Origin: CAVUPF01 sp963777915 | Lineage (GTDB): Bacteria > Actinomycetota > Thermoleophilia > Solirubrobacterales > 70-9 | Length of the DNA: 64,000 bases | Reading direction: 5' to 3' | Assembly (NCBI GenBank): GCA_963777915.1 | Contig: CAVZSH010000005.1 | Coordinates: 248,001 to 312,000 of the forward strand | In this document: positions 1 through 8,646 of the stretch, one piece after another | How positions within the stretch are numbered: position 1 is the stretch's first letter | Layout: each line of letters opens with the position of its first letter | Translations under genes and position numbers: made by a program | The notes under the pieces: generated by a model | Told to the model about the DNA's origin: nothing | The model's database searches: none | The model's input: the letters and a program-made list of their open reading frames with translations, nothing else

Positions 1-137
1 TCGATCCTGCGGCCGCGCTCCAGAGGAGCGGTGCGAGAGAGGGTCGAAGCGGCCTCCATATGCTCCTATGTACGTGGGGGGGCTGGAAAGGCTGACGTCA
101 CTGTCAGGAATTCGGCTCACTCTTCGTATAGGGGGGT

Positions 138-704
138 ATGCGCAAGTTGAAGTTGGGATTCGGGTTGGCCGCCGCGATCGCGGCGCTCCCGTCGGTCGCG
201 ACCGCACAGACGGTGATCCCCCCCGGCAACTCCGCGGTCAACCAGTACACGCAGACATATCCCACGGCGGGCGGCAACGCCCCCGCGCGGGGCAGGGGAG
301 GCCGCTCTCCCGCCAAGGTGCTCGGCGCTCGCAATGCGCACCGGCTGGATGCGATGGGACCACAGGGTCGTGCGGCGGCTGCCCTCGCCGCGGCGACGGC
401 GCCGATCTCGACCACCACAGCAGCCGGGGGAGCTAGTGGCGGCTCTGCCGGAGAGGGCAGAGGCGGTGGCCGCGCCAAGGGCGCCCGCCACGGCGGGGCC
501 GCCGGTCACGGAAGCATCGGCGGCGGTGGCTCCGGCTCGGAATCCGGCGGTCCCGGCGGCTCTTCTGGCTTTAATCAGATACTCGGGCAGGCAACGGGCT
601 CATCGTCCTCTGGACAGATGGGATTGCTGTTGCCTCTGGCGATCGTCGCCGCGGTCCTCTGGTCGCTCGTCTACCTGTGGCGGCAGAGGCGACGGACCAC
701 TTAG
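138..704 (+). CDS. Secreted, C-terminally membrane-anchored Gly/Ser/Ala-rich protein
   Basis: The 188-residue product begins with a clear signal peptide (MRKLKLGFGLAAAIAALPSVATAQ) read from an ATG just behind a G-rich ribosome-binding stretch. A short mature N-terminal motif follows (VIPPGNSAVNQYTQTYPT, about residues 26-43). The middle (about 95-150) is low-complexity Gly/Ser/Ala with many Arg/Lys. A single hydrophobic helix near residues 160-180 is followed by the basic tail WRQRRRTT. This layout (signal, disordered stalk, membrane anchor, positive stop-transfer tail) predicts a surface protein tethered in the membrane with its body outside the cell. There is no LPXTG sorting motif. No enzymatic domain is recognised. 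It lies directly upstream of a secreted glycoside hydrolase on the same strand, so the two may be co-transcribed. Confidence 0.7.
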   Translation: MRKLKLGFGLAAAIAALPSVATAQTVIPPGNSAVNQYTQTYPTAGGNAPARGRGGRSPAKVLGARNAHRLDAMGPQGRAAAALAAATAPISTTTAAGGASGGSAGEGRGGGRAKGARHGGAAGHGSIGGGGSGSESGGPGGSSGFNQILGQATGSSSSGQMGLLLPLAIVAAVLWSLVYLWRQRRRTT

Positions 705-752
705 GCACCTCGATCCCCAATCGAGATGGGCAGACCTTCAGCTGACAGTCGC

Positions 753-2225
753 ATGCGCCTTCCCGGCCTCTGGCTGCTCGGCGGGCTGGCCGTGGCCTCG
801 ACCCTGATCGGCTACAGCGCCACTCCCTCAGAGGCGGCGCTGCCTGCGCTCAGAACCGGGGTCGCCTCGGTGTACTCCAGCGAACCGGCCGCCTTCCAAA
901 ATGTCAAGCGCGCGGGGGCCCAGCTCGTCGAGGTTCCATTGCGGTGGGGGTTGGTCGCCCCCAGCACGGAGCCGGCCCAATGGAATCCTGAAGATCCGGC
1001 CGATCCGAACTACAACTGGGAATCGGTTGACCTCTGGGTAGCGCACGCGGTCAAGGCCGGCCTGACTCCCGTTCTTGAGGTGTTCGGCGCTCCGACCTGG
1101 GCCGATCGGTGTTCTGCGATCAACCCGACCCAGGAAGTCATATGCAATCCCGACCCGGCCGCGTTGGCGGCCTTCGCGAAGGCGGCGGCCCGCCGTTACA
1201 GCGGGCACTTCGAAGGCCTGCCGCGGGTGCATTACTGGCAGGGCCTGAACGAGCCGAACCTGAGTCTCTTCTTCGAACCCCAGTTCGAAGGCGGCAAGCC
1301 GGTGTCGCCGACGCTCTACCGCACGCTGATCAACATCTTCTACTCGGCGGTGAAGTCCGTTAACCGCTCAAATCTCGTCCTCGCGGCGGGACTTGGGCCA
1401 ATCGCGGTCCCGCACTACACGATCGGGCCGATGCGCTTTACCCGCCTCCTGCTCTGCATGGCGGGCCGGAGCAATCCGCACCCGACGCGCGGGAACTGCG
1501 GAGGTGGCGTGCACTTCGACATCTTCAGCATTCATCCGTATACGACCGGTGGCCCCACCCACAAAGGCGGCATCAACGATGTCGAGCTTGGGGACCTACC
1601 CAAGCTGCAGACCCTCCTCAGAGCAGCCGACCGCGCCGGGAGGATCCGAGGGCGATTCCGGCACACGCCGCTCTGGGTCAGTGAGTTCTCCTGGGACTCG
1701 AAGCCGCCAGATCCCGGCGGGCTGTCGATGAGGATCGAGAAGCAGTGGACGGCGGAAGCGCTCTACAGAGCGTGGAGCGCGGGGGTCAGCAACTTCTTCT
1801 GGTTCAGCCTCAGCGATTTCCCCCCCGAACCCGAACGCCCCTTCAGCGAAACGCTTCAGTCGGGCCTTTACTTTTGGGCTCCGACCGCTGCCGAAGAGCA
1901 GCCGAAGGCACTGCTTTACGCATTCCGCTTCCCATTCGTCGCCTTCCATCGCCGGAACGGGCTCTTCTTCTGGGGTCGCACCCCGACCAGCAGAGGTGGA
2001 AGGATCGTGATCCAGGTTCAAAAGGGTCGTCGCTGGCGCCGCGTGTCAGTCGCGCGTGCCGATGCCAACGGGATCTTCAGCGGCGTGGCCCGCACCCCCT
2101 ACGGGCGCAAAAAGCAGGGAGCGGTCCGAGCGCTCTATCTGCGGGAAAGATCGCTGCCCTTTCCTATGCGCCGCGTGGGGGACTTCTACCAACCGCCCTT
2201 CGGCCGACCTGTCGGCGGCTCTTAG
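753..2225 (+). CDS. Secreted clan GH-A glycoside hydrolase (GH39/GH5-like)
   Basis: A signal peptide (MRLPGLWLLGGLAVASTLIG) starts at the chosen ATG; the frame also opens nine codons earlier, but those residues do not improve the signal. The body resembles a TIM-barrel glycosidase of clan A. The acid/base motif YWQGLNEPN puts a candidate catalytic Glu near residue 167, and LWVSEFSWDS at the end of a later strand puts the candidate nucleophile near residue 311. The C-terminal ~120 residues look like a small beta domain. Known relatives such as PslG trim exopolysaccharide in the envelope; here the substrate is unknown. The end overlaps the convergent sigma-factor gene by four bases. The fold class is fairly secure; the family number and substrate are inference. 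Confidence 0.8.
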   Translation: MRLPGLWLLGGLAVASTLIGYSATPSEAALPALRTGVASVYSSEPAAFQNVKRAGAQLVEVPLRWGLVAPSTEPAQWNPEDPADPNYNWESVDLWVAHAVKAGLTPVLEVFGAPTWADRCSAINPTQEVICNPDPAALAAFAKAAARRYSGHFEGLPRVHYWQGLNEPNLSLFFEPQFEGGKPVSPTLYRTLINIFYSAVKSVNRSNLVLAAGLGPIAVPHYTIGPMRFTRLLLCMAGRSNPHPTRGNCGGGVHFDIFSIHPYTTGGPTHKGGINDVELGDLPKLQTLLRAADRAGRIRGRFRHTPLWVSEFSWDSKPPDPGGLSMRIEKQWTAEALYRAWSAGVSNFFWFSLSDFPPEPERPFSETLQSGLYFWAPTAAEEQPKALLYAFRFPFVAFHRRNGLFFWGRTPTSRGGRIVIQVQKGRRWRRVSVARADANGIFSGVARTPYGRKKQGAVRALYLRERSLPFPMRRVGDFYQPPFGRPVGGS

Positions 2226-2719
2226 CTGCTAATGGGTTCCTCCAGCGTGGCTCGTAGCTTGCGCAGCGAGCGGGAGAGGATCTGCTGCACGTTGGCCAGG
2301 CTGAGGCCGGAGAGCTCGGCGATTTCAGGGCCGGTCATATCGGCGCCGAAGCGCAGCGCGATGACTTCCCGATCGCGAGGGGGAAGGTTGGCCAGCGCCC
2401 CGGCAAGATCCGGCGCGATCCCCAGATCCGGCTCCGGTGTCTCGCTTCCGAGCTGCTCCTCGCCCACCTCACCGAGCGGCTCGTGCCGGGCCGAGCTGTT
2501 GCCGCGGTAGTGGTCGACCAGCAGATTGCGTGCGATCGCCATCAGCCACGCGCCGACCGGGGCCCGCTCCGGGTCAAAGCGGCCCCATGCCCGCAGCGCC
2601 CGCTCGAACGTCTGCTGCGTCAGGTCCTCGGCGTCTTCCCTGCTGCCGACGCGGTAGGCGAAGAACCCGTAGACGCTCCAGACCTGTTCGTCATAGGCGG
2701 CGGCAAAGTCTTCGCTCAT
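2222..2719 (-). CDS. ECF-type RNA polymerase sigma factor
   Basis: This is an alternative sigma factor of the extracytoplasmic-function group. Region 2 is visible early (YGFFAYRVGSREDAEDLTQQ, core-binding and -10 recognition), with the conserved AWLMAIARNLLVDHYR stretch. Region 4 at the C-terminus (LPPRDREVIALRFGADMTGP followed by an LSLANVQQILSRSLRKLR helix) forms the -35-recognising helix-turn-helix. I start at the ATG encoding MSEDFAAAYDEQVW because the 44 codons upstream in frame have no sigma-like content. At 165 residues it has the normal ECF length. No anti-sigma gene is adjacent. It converges on the upstream hydrolase, and its target promoters cannot be told from the sequence. Confidence 0.85.
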   Translation of the reverse strand: MSEDFAAAYDEQVWSVYGFFAYRVGSREDAEDLTQQTFERALRAWGRFDPERAPVGAWLMAIARNLLVDHYRGNSSARHEPLGEVGEEQLGSETPEPDLGIAPDLAGALANLPPRDREVIALRFGADMTGPEIAELSGLSLANVQQILSRSLRKLRATLEEPISS

Positions 2720-3017
2720 CTGGGTGTGAGAGAGTAGTTGCTGGTCCGGCCCAATCCGGCTATGCGATCCGCTTCGCGAGGGACGTGCTGGCGACCGGTG
2801 GTGCTGCAGCTCGAGTCGTGGGAGGTCGAGCGGGCGTTGGGTGGTATCCAAGCGTGTCGTCCTCCCGCTGAAGACGGGCCAGACTCAGCCTGGCTCCGGT
2901 CCACCTTTCCGAGACTCAAGCCCGCGCGTGCCACCCTCGTGGGCGATGCGCCTCTCGTCGCTTTGCGCCATGCGCTCACTCGCCCTGATCCCGACCTCCG
3001 TAGCCTGCACCAGCGCC

Positions 3018-3239
3018 GACTCCAGGATCGACGACCCCGACCTCGGGCGGGTCGAGGATCGCGAGGAGCTGGGGCGCGCGATGGCGGCGCTCAGCGAGCA
3101 GGAGCGCGAGGCGGTGGCGCTTCGCTACGGAGGCGATCTGACTGCGCCCGAGACCGCGAAGCTGCTCGGGGAGAAGCTGACGACGGTGGAGGGGCGCCTC
3201 TACCGGGCGCTGCGAAAGCTCCGCGCTGAGCTGGATTAG
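3018..3239 (+). pseudogene. Fragment of a sigma factor (region 4 only)
   Basis: About 70 residues match sigma region 4: LGRAMAALSEQEREAVALRY, then a helix-turn-helix ending LYRALRKLRAELD and a stop. Region 2, which every functional ECF sigma needs to bind core polymerase and open DNA, is absent. The open frame runs further upstream (an ATG lies at 2841), but that part is not sigma-like. I read it as a decayed remnant of an ECF sigma gene next to an intact one. A small regulator made only of a region-4-like HTH cannot be excluded. Confidence 0.55.
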
Positions 3240-3303
3240 GCAGCTCGGGCGCCCAGCATGCGCTCTGCGACGCCTTCGAGGAGGGCCCCCTGGCTCCGAG
3301 GTC

Positions 3304-4458
3304 CTAGCCTTCAACCGATTCCTGCGTAGTGCCGATCGCCAGCGGCCCCTCGTCAAGGGTGACCGAGTTAAACATCCCGACCTTGCGGTAGTTCATCAGG
3401 TGGATGGCGTTGGGCCCGGTGTCGTTGCTGGCGTCCATCGTCTGCATCTTCAGGCGCTGCGTGGGGGCGACATGGTTGGGGTTGTAGGTGCTGGCGCTGA
3501 AGAAGTCGATCGGTTTGCCGTCGATCCACATTTCGACCCAGCCTTCGGAGGCGAACTTCTCGTGCACCATCACGCTCACCCAGCTGTTCTTGACCAACGG
3601 CATCTGCCAGGGGACGTCCCAGTTGTAGGTGCCGTTGCGCGACCACTGGATGTGTTCGCCGCTGACTTCGATGTGCCAGGGAGGGGTGCCGTTGAAGGGG
3701 CTTCCGTAGGGTCCCTCCATCAAGGTCAGCCAGCTGGGGATCGAGGAGGGGAAGCTGGAGGGGAGATAGAATTTCGAGCTCCACCAGAGTTCATCCCCAG
3801 GGTTGATGGTCGGAGTCGAGACGAGCTCCGCACGCGGGTTTTCAGTCGGGGTGATCGGGTAGACGTCTTTGTCGCCGACCGTCATCTGGAAGACCGATTC
3901 GCCGCTCCCGGCCGGGTCGGGGACTTCGGTGACCGCCCCCGGCGCTGACTGGTTGAGCCAGAATTCTTCGATGTGGGTGGCCTTGAAGAGGAGGTTGGCG
4001 GAAGGGCTGCTCGTCGGAGCGGGAGTCGGAGCAGGCGAGGGGGCTGGGGTCGCTTCAGGGGCCGTGGGAGAGGGTTCGGGGGCTGGGGTCGGTGCGGGAG
4101 AAGGGACAGGAGCAGTGGTCGGTTGAGGAGTGGGTGCAGGGGCTGGCGTGGGACTGGGCTGCGGGGAGGTGGGCGGCTTGTGCCGTGGGCTGCTCCGCCG
4201 CGACGTGGAGGCCCTGCTGGCGATGGCGGCGTATTGCCGCCGCTTGGAGGCGGCGTGGTGCCCGCGCTGCTTGGTCCAGCGGGGGCTCCCACTAGAGGCA
4301 TGGGCGCTTGCCGGAGCGACGACCTTGGCGTCCGCACGGGTCGCCGTGGAGCCGATCGCCAGGGAGAGTGCAAAAGCGAGGGCGATCGCGAGCCCGGCGG
4401 CGTAGAGATTGGAGAAGTGTCGGGCAGGAGTGGAGGCGGTCGCCAGGTTCGTCGTCAT
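3304..4458 (-). CDS. Secreted polysaccharide lyase-like (heparin-lyase/PL20 type) protein with Pro-rich linker
   Basis: The 384-residue protein has an N-terminal hydrophobic segment (about 18-36, AAGLAIALAFALSLAIGS), a basic Ser/Arg-rich stretch and a long Pro/Thr/Ala linker built on repeated PTPAP-type units (about 95-150). The C-terminal domain (about 155-384) looks like a beta-jelly-roll: ENPRAELVS, DELWWSSKFYLPSSFPS, PPWHIEVSGEHIQWSRNGTY and WVEMWIDGKPIDFF. These resemble the heparin-lyase-like/PL20 fold that binds and cleaves uronic-acid polymers; ENPRAEL is typical of that fold's substrate groove. It probably acts outside the cell on acidic exopolysaccharide. The substrate is not known, and the domain call comes from recognition rather than a search. 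Confidence 0.65.
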   Translation of the reverse strand: MTTNLATASTPARHFSNLYAAGLAIALAFALSLAIGSTATRADAKVVAPASAHASSGSPRWTKQRGHHAASKRRQYAAIASRASTSRRSSPRHKPPTSPQPSPTPAPAPTPQPTTAPVPSPAPTPAPEPSPTAPEATPAPSPAPTPAPTSSPSANLLFKATHIEEFWLNQSAPGAVTEVPDPAGSGESVFQMTVGDKDVYPITPTENPRAELVSTPTINPGDELWWSSKFYLPSSFPSSIPSWLTLMEGPYGSPFNGTPPWHIEVSGEHIQWSRNGTYNWDVPWQMPLVKNSWVSVMVHEKFASEGWVEMWIDGKPIDFFSASTYNPNHVAPTQRLKMQTMDASNDTGPNAIHLMNYRKVGMFNSVTLDEGPLAIGTTQESVEG

Positions 4459-5075
4459 GCGAACCTGTTCGTCGGGCTCCGGTGGCCCGGCAAGCGCTAT
4501 GTGGATCGCTGGACGTATGTCCGGACGGGCCGGTCATACCTCCGTGGATTCCCGAAGGTGCCGGGTGAGGGAAGTTCCGAATGGGAGCCGTGGGAACTAC
4601 TCGGTGACAGGTCTGACGGGAGCGACCAGCTAGACCTCAGCGGGCGATCTCAGCGGCGGCCTGGCTGGCTGTTGAATGCGCATTACCTCGCCGGGATCCC
4701 GACGGCGAATCGCGCGATCCGGCAGGTCCAGCTTCACGGCATCGGGCCAATTGAGACGGCGCAGAAAACCATCGCTCCGAGCCCGAGCTCGTCACGGTCC
4801 GGTCGTGGATGAGGACGCGCTTGCGGGCATTGAATCTCCGAAGTCGGATCAAAGCGGGCTGGCCCGTGAGATGCGTCTCTGCCCAAGGACTGAGCGGGCT
4901 CCGATTGCGCCGGCGCTTGTGGGGAGGAGGGGGCGCGCACTGCGGGACGGGCCAGAGCCGGTCCGATTGGTCGTCGTCCACTCGTCATATGGTTCCTTTG
5001 TCATCCGCCCGCCACAAAATCTCTGACCAAATTGGGCTTGTCGAAACAAAGCTAGGAGACAGGGGGTAGCGTCTC
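4459..5075. other. Non-coding gap of about 0.6 kb
   Basis: This gap separates the start of the lyase-like gene (leftward) from the small DNA-binding-like gene (rightward), so promoters for both should lie here. Several open frames cross it in both directions, but none gives a recognisable domain, a good start or a plausible protein composition. I see no RNA gene or repeat. Confidence 0.4.
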
Positions 5076-5450
5076 GTGCAGCGAACCGTGACCGTTGCTG
5101 TTGGCGACTTCTGCTTGGAGTCTCTTGGGGGGGCGCTCACCCGGGACTCGGCGGGCCTTTCGCGCTCACTGATGCAGGCCATCCGCTACTACCTTTCTGA
5201 TCAAGGGTCGGAGCGGCCTGGATGGACGTATCCGGGCTTTCGCCTTGCCGAACAAAGGGATGGTCCGACAGTCGAGGTAGAGATGGAAATCGACGACGCG
5301 GTCTGGAAGGCATTTTCAAAAGAGGCCGAACGGCAAGGGGCCTCTACAGACCAGCTCGCTCAACACGCCGTGTTCTATCTTGCGGCGGATCGCGACGGAG
5401 GTCGACTTGTCCAGCGCATCGCCAAAGACCTGGGCGACGAGGAGCCTTAA
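5076..5450 (+). CDS. Small protein with two ribbon-helix-helix-like modules
   Basis: The 124-residue product starts at GTG behind a clear AGGAGACAGGGGG ribosome-binding region. It holds two similar modules, each a short alternating beta strand followed by two helices. The first is TVTVAVGDFCLESLGGALTR through LMQAIRYYLSD (about 2-45). The second is VEVEMEIDDAVWKAFSKEAE through LAQHAVFYLAADRDGGR (about 70-112). The pattern (strand, helix, Ser/Thr-rich turn, helix ending in YYL/FYL) resembles Arc/MetJ ribbon-helix-helix DNA-binding units, so one chain could act as a pseudo-dimer. A 70-residue single-module relative lies at 33052-33264. No target operator is recognised and the regulatory role is inferred. 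Confidence 0.6.
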   Translation: MQRTVTVAVGDFCLESLGGALTRDSAGLSRSLMQAIRYYLSDQGSERPGWTYPGFRLAEQRDGPTVEVEMEIDDAVWKAFSKEAERQGASTDQLAQHAVFYLAADRDGGRLVQRIAKDLGDEEP

Positions 5451-5656
5451 CCCCAATCATTCACCAAGCGCGCGCGAGTAACGTCGACGGGTAAGAAGGA
5501 GTGTGTGGATGCCGGCGCGCATCGGCCGGTGACGTGTGACAGCTCGGCGGAGCCTGAGGACGGCCCCGCGTGGTCTTCTGCGCGCAGGCCAAGGCCGGCT
5601 CGGGGCAGCAGGTTGACGTAGGGGAAGGCGCGGCTCCGTCGGAACCCCGCCCGCGC

Positions 5657-7021
5657 TCAGCCGGCCGGCACCGGCAGCTCGTAAACCCGCGCGAAGGCGG
5701 CGGCGAGCTCCTCCGCCCAAGGCCAGCGGCGCTCCAGCCGCAGGGTCGCGCGGCGGGCGTGGAAGGCGAGCCTCCCGGCCGTGTGCAGGGCCCGGTAGCG
5801 CAGCCGCTTGGGCTCAAGGCCCGAGAGCTCGCCGCGCAGGAGCAGGATGTCGGTCCAGGCGAGCAGCGCCCCGGCGATCAGCACCAGCTCCAGCCAGACC
5901 GCGTTCATCGCGAAGTCGCCGAAGGGGAGCAGCTCCAGGCCCATCTGCTTGGCGCAGCGGATCCGGTCCTCGCAGCGAGCGCGGGCGCGATGTTCGCACT
6001 CAAGGCAAACGGCGTCTCCTGTGCGGTCGGTGAGGATCGCCTGAAAGCGGTGGCCGTCGGAGTCGGTAAAGGAGAGCTGGGCGCCGGGGTGGGGCCGCTC
6101 GCGGCGGACGATCAGCCGCGAGCCCTCCGGCCAGCCCTCCAGGTCGATCAGCTCGGTCGCCTCGGCGACCTCACCGTTCTCGCGCACCGAGCCGTCTTGG
6201 GCAAGTGCGGGGACCCAGCGCTGATCGGGGATCTTGGCGATCGCCTCGCGCACCGGCTCGGTCAGATCGAAGCCGACCGAGAAGCCGATGCGGCCCTCGC
6301 GCGCCCAATCCAACAACCCGTGGGTGGCGCCGGCGGAGTCGCAGCGCAGGACGATCTCCGAGCTGGCGGCGATCTGCGCCGGCAGTTGCTCGAGCGCCTC
6401 TTCGGCGACCTCGATCTGGTCGGCCACGGTGTTGGAGCCGGCGTTGCCGGGGCGCAGAGCGCCGGCCAGCGGCTCGCCGCCGCAGGCATCGGCGGGGCGG
6501 TCCAGGAAGGCGAGCATCGGGTGGAAGCCGAAGCCGCCCTTAAAGGTCGGTGCGGCGCCCTGCTTCTCAGAGGCGGCCTCGATCAGCGTCGGGTCGAGGT
6601 CGATGAAGAGCGGACCGTCGGGTGCGGCGCCGGCCGCCCAGGCGCGCTCGCGCGCTACCCGGCGGGCGCCCCGCAGCGCGCCGAGCAGCTCGGGGTCGCG
6701 GGCGATCGCCTCGACCGTGCGCCAGGCGGTGGCATCGGAGGCGACCGCCCCGAAGAGCGGCTCCTGGTCGCGCACGGCGCGCAGGTCGGCGAGGTGCTCG
6801 CCGCCGGAGGCGAGCATCACCGCGAGGTCTCGCACCACCCGCCCTGGGTCATGGACTCCGCGCCGCTCGCGCATCGGCGCAAGGCCACGGGAGAGCGCCT
6901 CCGTCAACCCGATCTCATCAGCCGCCGCGGCGATCAATGCCGCGCCGGCGTGGGAGACCACACCCTCTCCGTCCGCCGTCACATCTACGGTGAAACTGCG
7001 GCCATCGCGCTGCACCTTCAT
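5657..7021 (-). CDS. IS1380-family transposase
   Basis: This is a DDE transposase of the IS1380 type. It is about 454 residues when started at the ATG encoding MKVQRDGRSFTVDVTADGEG; the frame is open 34 codons further upstream. Recognisable pieces are GPLFIDLDPTLIEA with the first catalytic Asp, EIVLRCDSAGATHGLL with the second, and a C-terminal stretch (MNAVWLELVLIAGALLAWTD, then RALHTAGRLAFHARR) typical of the family, where the final catalytic acid lies. The reading frame is intact. I could not identify matching terminal inverted repeats or a target duplication by eye, so the element ends are not assigned. The long opposite-strand frame over the same bases is a GC-driven shadow. Confidence 0.85.
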   Translation of the reverse strand: MKVQRDGRSFTVDVTADGEGVVSHAGAALIAAAADEIGLTEALSRGLAPMRERRGVHDPGRVVRDLAVMLASGGEHLADLRAVRDQEPLFGAVASDATAWRTVEAIARDPELLGALRGARRVARERAWAAGAAPDGPLFIDLDPTLIEAASEKQGAAPTFKGGFGFHPMLAFLDRPADACGGEPLAGALRPGNAGSNTVADQIEVAEEALEQLPAQIAASSEIVLRCDSAGATHGLLDWAREGRIGFSVGFDLTEPVREAIAKIPDQRWVPALAQDGSVRENGEVAEATELIDLEGWPEGSRLIVRRERPHPGAQLSFTDSDGHRFQAILTDRTGDAVCLECEHRARARCEDRIRCAKQMGLELLPFGDFAMNAVWLELVLIAGALLAWTDILLLRGELSGLEPKRLRYRALHTAGRLAFHARRATLRLERRWPWAEELAAAFARVYELPVPAG

Positions 7022-7083
7022 GGTGATCCTCCTGAGCGGTTTTTGCGAGCTTTGACACCCGCAGAATCCCGCTTCAGACGGAC

Positions 7084-7118
7084 GAAACCGCGCCCTGGGT
7101 GACCCGGGGCGCGGTTTC
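7084..7118 (-). terminator. Strong 12-bp hairpin between sigma factor and transposase
   Basis: GAAACCGCGCCC and its exact complement GGGCGCGGTTTC flank an 11-base loop, giving a perfect 12-bp GC-rich stem. It lies just downstream of the leftward sigma-factor gene and upstream of the leftward transposase. It would stop read-through from the sigma gene or insulate the insertion sequence. There is no long U tract after the stem, so intrinsic termination is plausible but not certain. It could instead be part of the insertion-sequence end. Confidence 0.45.
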
Positions 7119-7135
7119 TTCATGAAGGATCGGGG

Positions 7136-7744
7136 CTAAGGCGCGACGACGGGCGCCGCGTCGAGCTCTACGAGGGCCGATTGGAGGGTCTGTCGGCCAC
7201 GATGATGGAGCCCGTGTATCGAGCTTTCGGTTTTCCCGAGGACACCGGCGATCTCGACCGGTGAGAGTCCGACGATGTGCCTGAGGATCAGGACCTCCCG
7301 CTGCTCCTCCGGCAACTGCTCCAGCGCATCACGGAGATCGCGGCCGCGGTCGTGACTGATTTGGCCACGGTTGTCGTCTCGGACGCGGACATCCTCACAA
7401 GGGGTCATCCGTCGCGCACGCAAGTGATCTAGGGCTACGTTGCGGGCGACTCGCAAAATCCAGGCGGCGAAAGCCACGTCTCGCGGTTCGTACTTCCCGA
7501 TGACGCCGATCAACTTCACGAAGACGTTCTGCGTTATGTCCTCTGCCTCGTGATGATCCTGGACCAGGCTCCTGACGTAGTGGTGGACATCCTCTGCGTA
7601 GCGGACATAGAGGAAGTGCAGGCCCTCCATGTCACCAGCTTGAGCTCGGGCAATCGCCGTCCTGACGATCAGGCTGTCGCCGCTCCCAGCCTGAGACGGT
7701 CGACCGGACTCCCCAGAGCCCGGCTCGGGTTGGCTACTTGTCAA
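7136..7744 (-). CDS. ECF-type RNA polymerase sigma factor
   Basis: A 202-residue alternative sigma factor. After a ~30-residue polar leader, region 2 is clear (FLYVRYAEDVHHYVRSLV, then EAEDITQNVFVKLI and AAWILRVARNVALDHLRARR). Region 4 is LRDALEQLPEEQREVLILRH followed by an HTH (LSPVEIAGVLGKTESSIHGL) and a basic helix. A short acidic/polar linker joins them. It faces away from the acetyltransferase gene to its right and no anti-sigma gene flanks it. It could control the neighbouring envelope genes, but the sequence gives no direct link. It differs from the factor at 2222-2719 throughout and is not a recent duplicate. Confidence 0.87.
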   Translation of the reverse strand: MTSSQPEPGSGESGRPSQAGSGDSLIVRTAIARAQAGDMEGLHFLYVRYAEDVHHYVRSLVQDHHEAEDITQNVFVKLIGVIGKYEPRDVAFAAWILRVARNVALDHLRARRMTPCEDVRVRDDNRGQISHDRGRDLRDALEQLPEEQREVLILRHIVGLSPVEIAGVLGKTESSIHGLHHRGRQTLQSALVELDAAPVVAP

Positions 7745-8074
7745 CTCTCACTCTTCCCCGTTGATTTTGGTCTGCCATAGATTCCTTAGGCTGGGAATGG
7801 CACGCAAAAAGCGGAATCCGAGTGTGCAACTCGAGCGCTCCCGTGATACGAAAGTCCAGAATGTCCAGAAGCTAAGCCTGCGTTCTTTGGCGGAAGCCTG
7901 ATGGAAACGCGATGCGCTTGTCAATCCCGGCAATGCGTCCGTTGTCAACCTCGACATTCGTCCAAATATGCGCACTTTGCTTGGGTGGTAGAAGCATCGC
8001 TGGTGCAGGTCAGATGTCGATACGCCAGCGATGCAAAGCGCAAGCTCTCAAGCCTAGAGAGCGTTAGTCTCGGA
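7745..8074. other. Divergent intergenic gap
   Basis: This is the region between the leftward sigma gene and the rightward acetyltransferase. The acetyltransferase frame stays open back to an ATG at 7901, but the extra residues are Cys/Arg/Ser-rich and unlike the family, so I treat them as non-coding. Promoters for both genes are expected here; I could not identify a convincing -35/-10 pair. Confidence 0.35.
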
Positions 8075-8608
8075 GTGACCGACACCGGACTTCCTCAGAA
8101 TGAGGCGCCCTACCGCGAGTTGCACGATGTTGTGCTGGGGGAAGGCGTCATCGTTCAGGCCTTCACGAACCTGTATGGATGTTGCATCGGGGCGTATACC
8201 CGCATCGGGACCTTCGTCGAGATTCAGGCTGGGGCGAGCGTTGGGAAGGCCTGCAAGGTCCAAAGCCATACGTTCATCTGCGAGGGCGTGACGATCGGGA
8301 GTGGCGTGTTTGTGGGCCACGGGGTGACATTCATCAACGATAAGCACCCGCGCGCGACGAGCGAGTCCGGATTGCTCGGGACGACCGACGACTGGAAGCT
8401 CCTCCCGACCTTCGTTGAGGATGGTGTATCGATCGGTTCTGGTGCGACTATTCTCGGCGGCCTGCGCTTAGGCGAAAGGGCGGCTATCGGAGCAGGGGCC
8501 GTGGTCACCAGAGATGTGCCGCCTGGGGCTGTGGTGGCTGGCAATCCAGCCGGGGCGCTGGCGATGACCTCGCGTCGTCGACCATTGGCCCAGGCACTTC
8601 ATCGTTGA
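8075..8608 (+). CDS. Left-handed beta-helix acyltransferase (WbpD/WlbB-like N-acetyltransferase)
   Basis: The protein is built of hexapeptide repeats: LGEGVIVQAFTNLYGC, IGAYTRIGTFVEIQAGASVG, VQSHTFICEGVTIGSGVFVG, VSIGSGATILGGLRLGERAA and IGAGAVVTRDVPPGAVVAGN. These coil into the left-handed beta-helix of trimeric acetyl-CoA-dependent acyltransferases. The loop HGVTFINDKHPR supplies a His typical of the active site. This arrangement is closest to WbpD/WlbB enzymes, which N-acetylate the 3-amino group of a UDP-sugar acid. The dehydrogenase and aminotransferase that would make that amino sugar lie nearby on the other strand. I start at an in-frame GTG (VTDTGLPQNEAP); the start is uncertain because no strong ribosome-binding site is visible. 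Confidence 0.75.
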   Translation: MTDTGLPQNEAPYRELHDVVLGEGVIVQAFTNLYGCCIGAYTRIGTFVEIQAGASVGKACKVQSHTFICEGVTIGSGVFVGHGVTFINDKHPRATSESGLLGTTDDWKLLPTFVEDGVSIGSGATILGGLRLGERAAIGAGAVVTRDVPPGAVVAGNPAGALAMTSRRRPLAQALHR

Positions 8609-8646
8609 AGGCGACGACGCAGCCCACTCGAGGGGCTGTTTGTCCA

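Noticed and set aside
5570..7102. A 510-codon open frame on the + strand over the IS1380 transposase
   Set aside because: It is antisense to a clearly recognisable transposase, its product has no domain, and high GC keeps the opposite frame open.
5451..7135. Terminal inverted repeats for the IS1380-type element
   Set aside because: I compared the flanks by eye and found no matching pair or target duplication, so no element boundaries are claimed.
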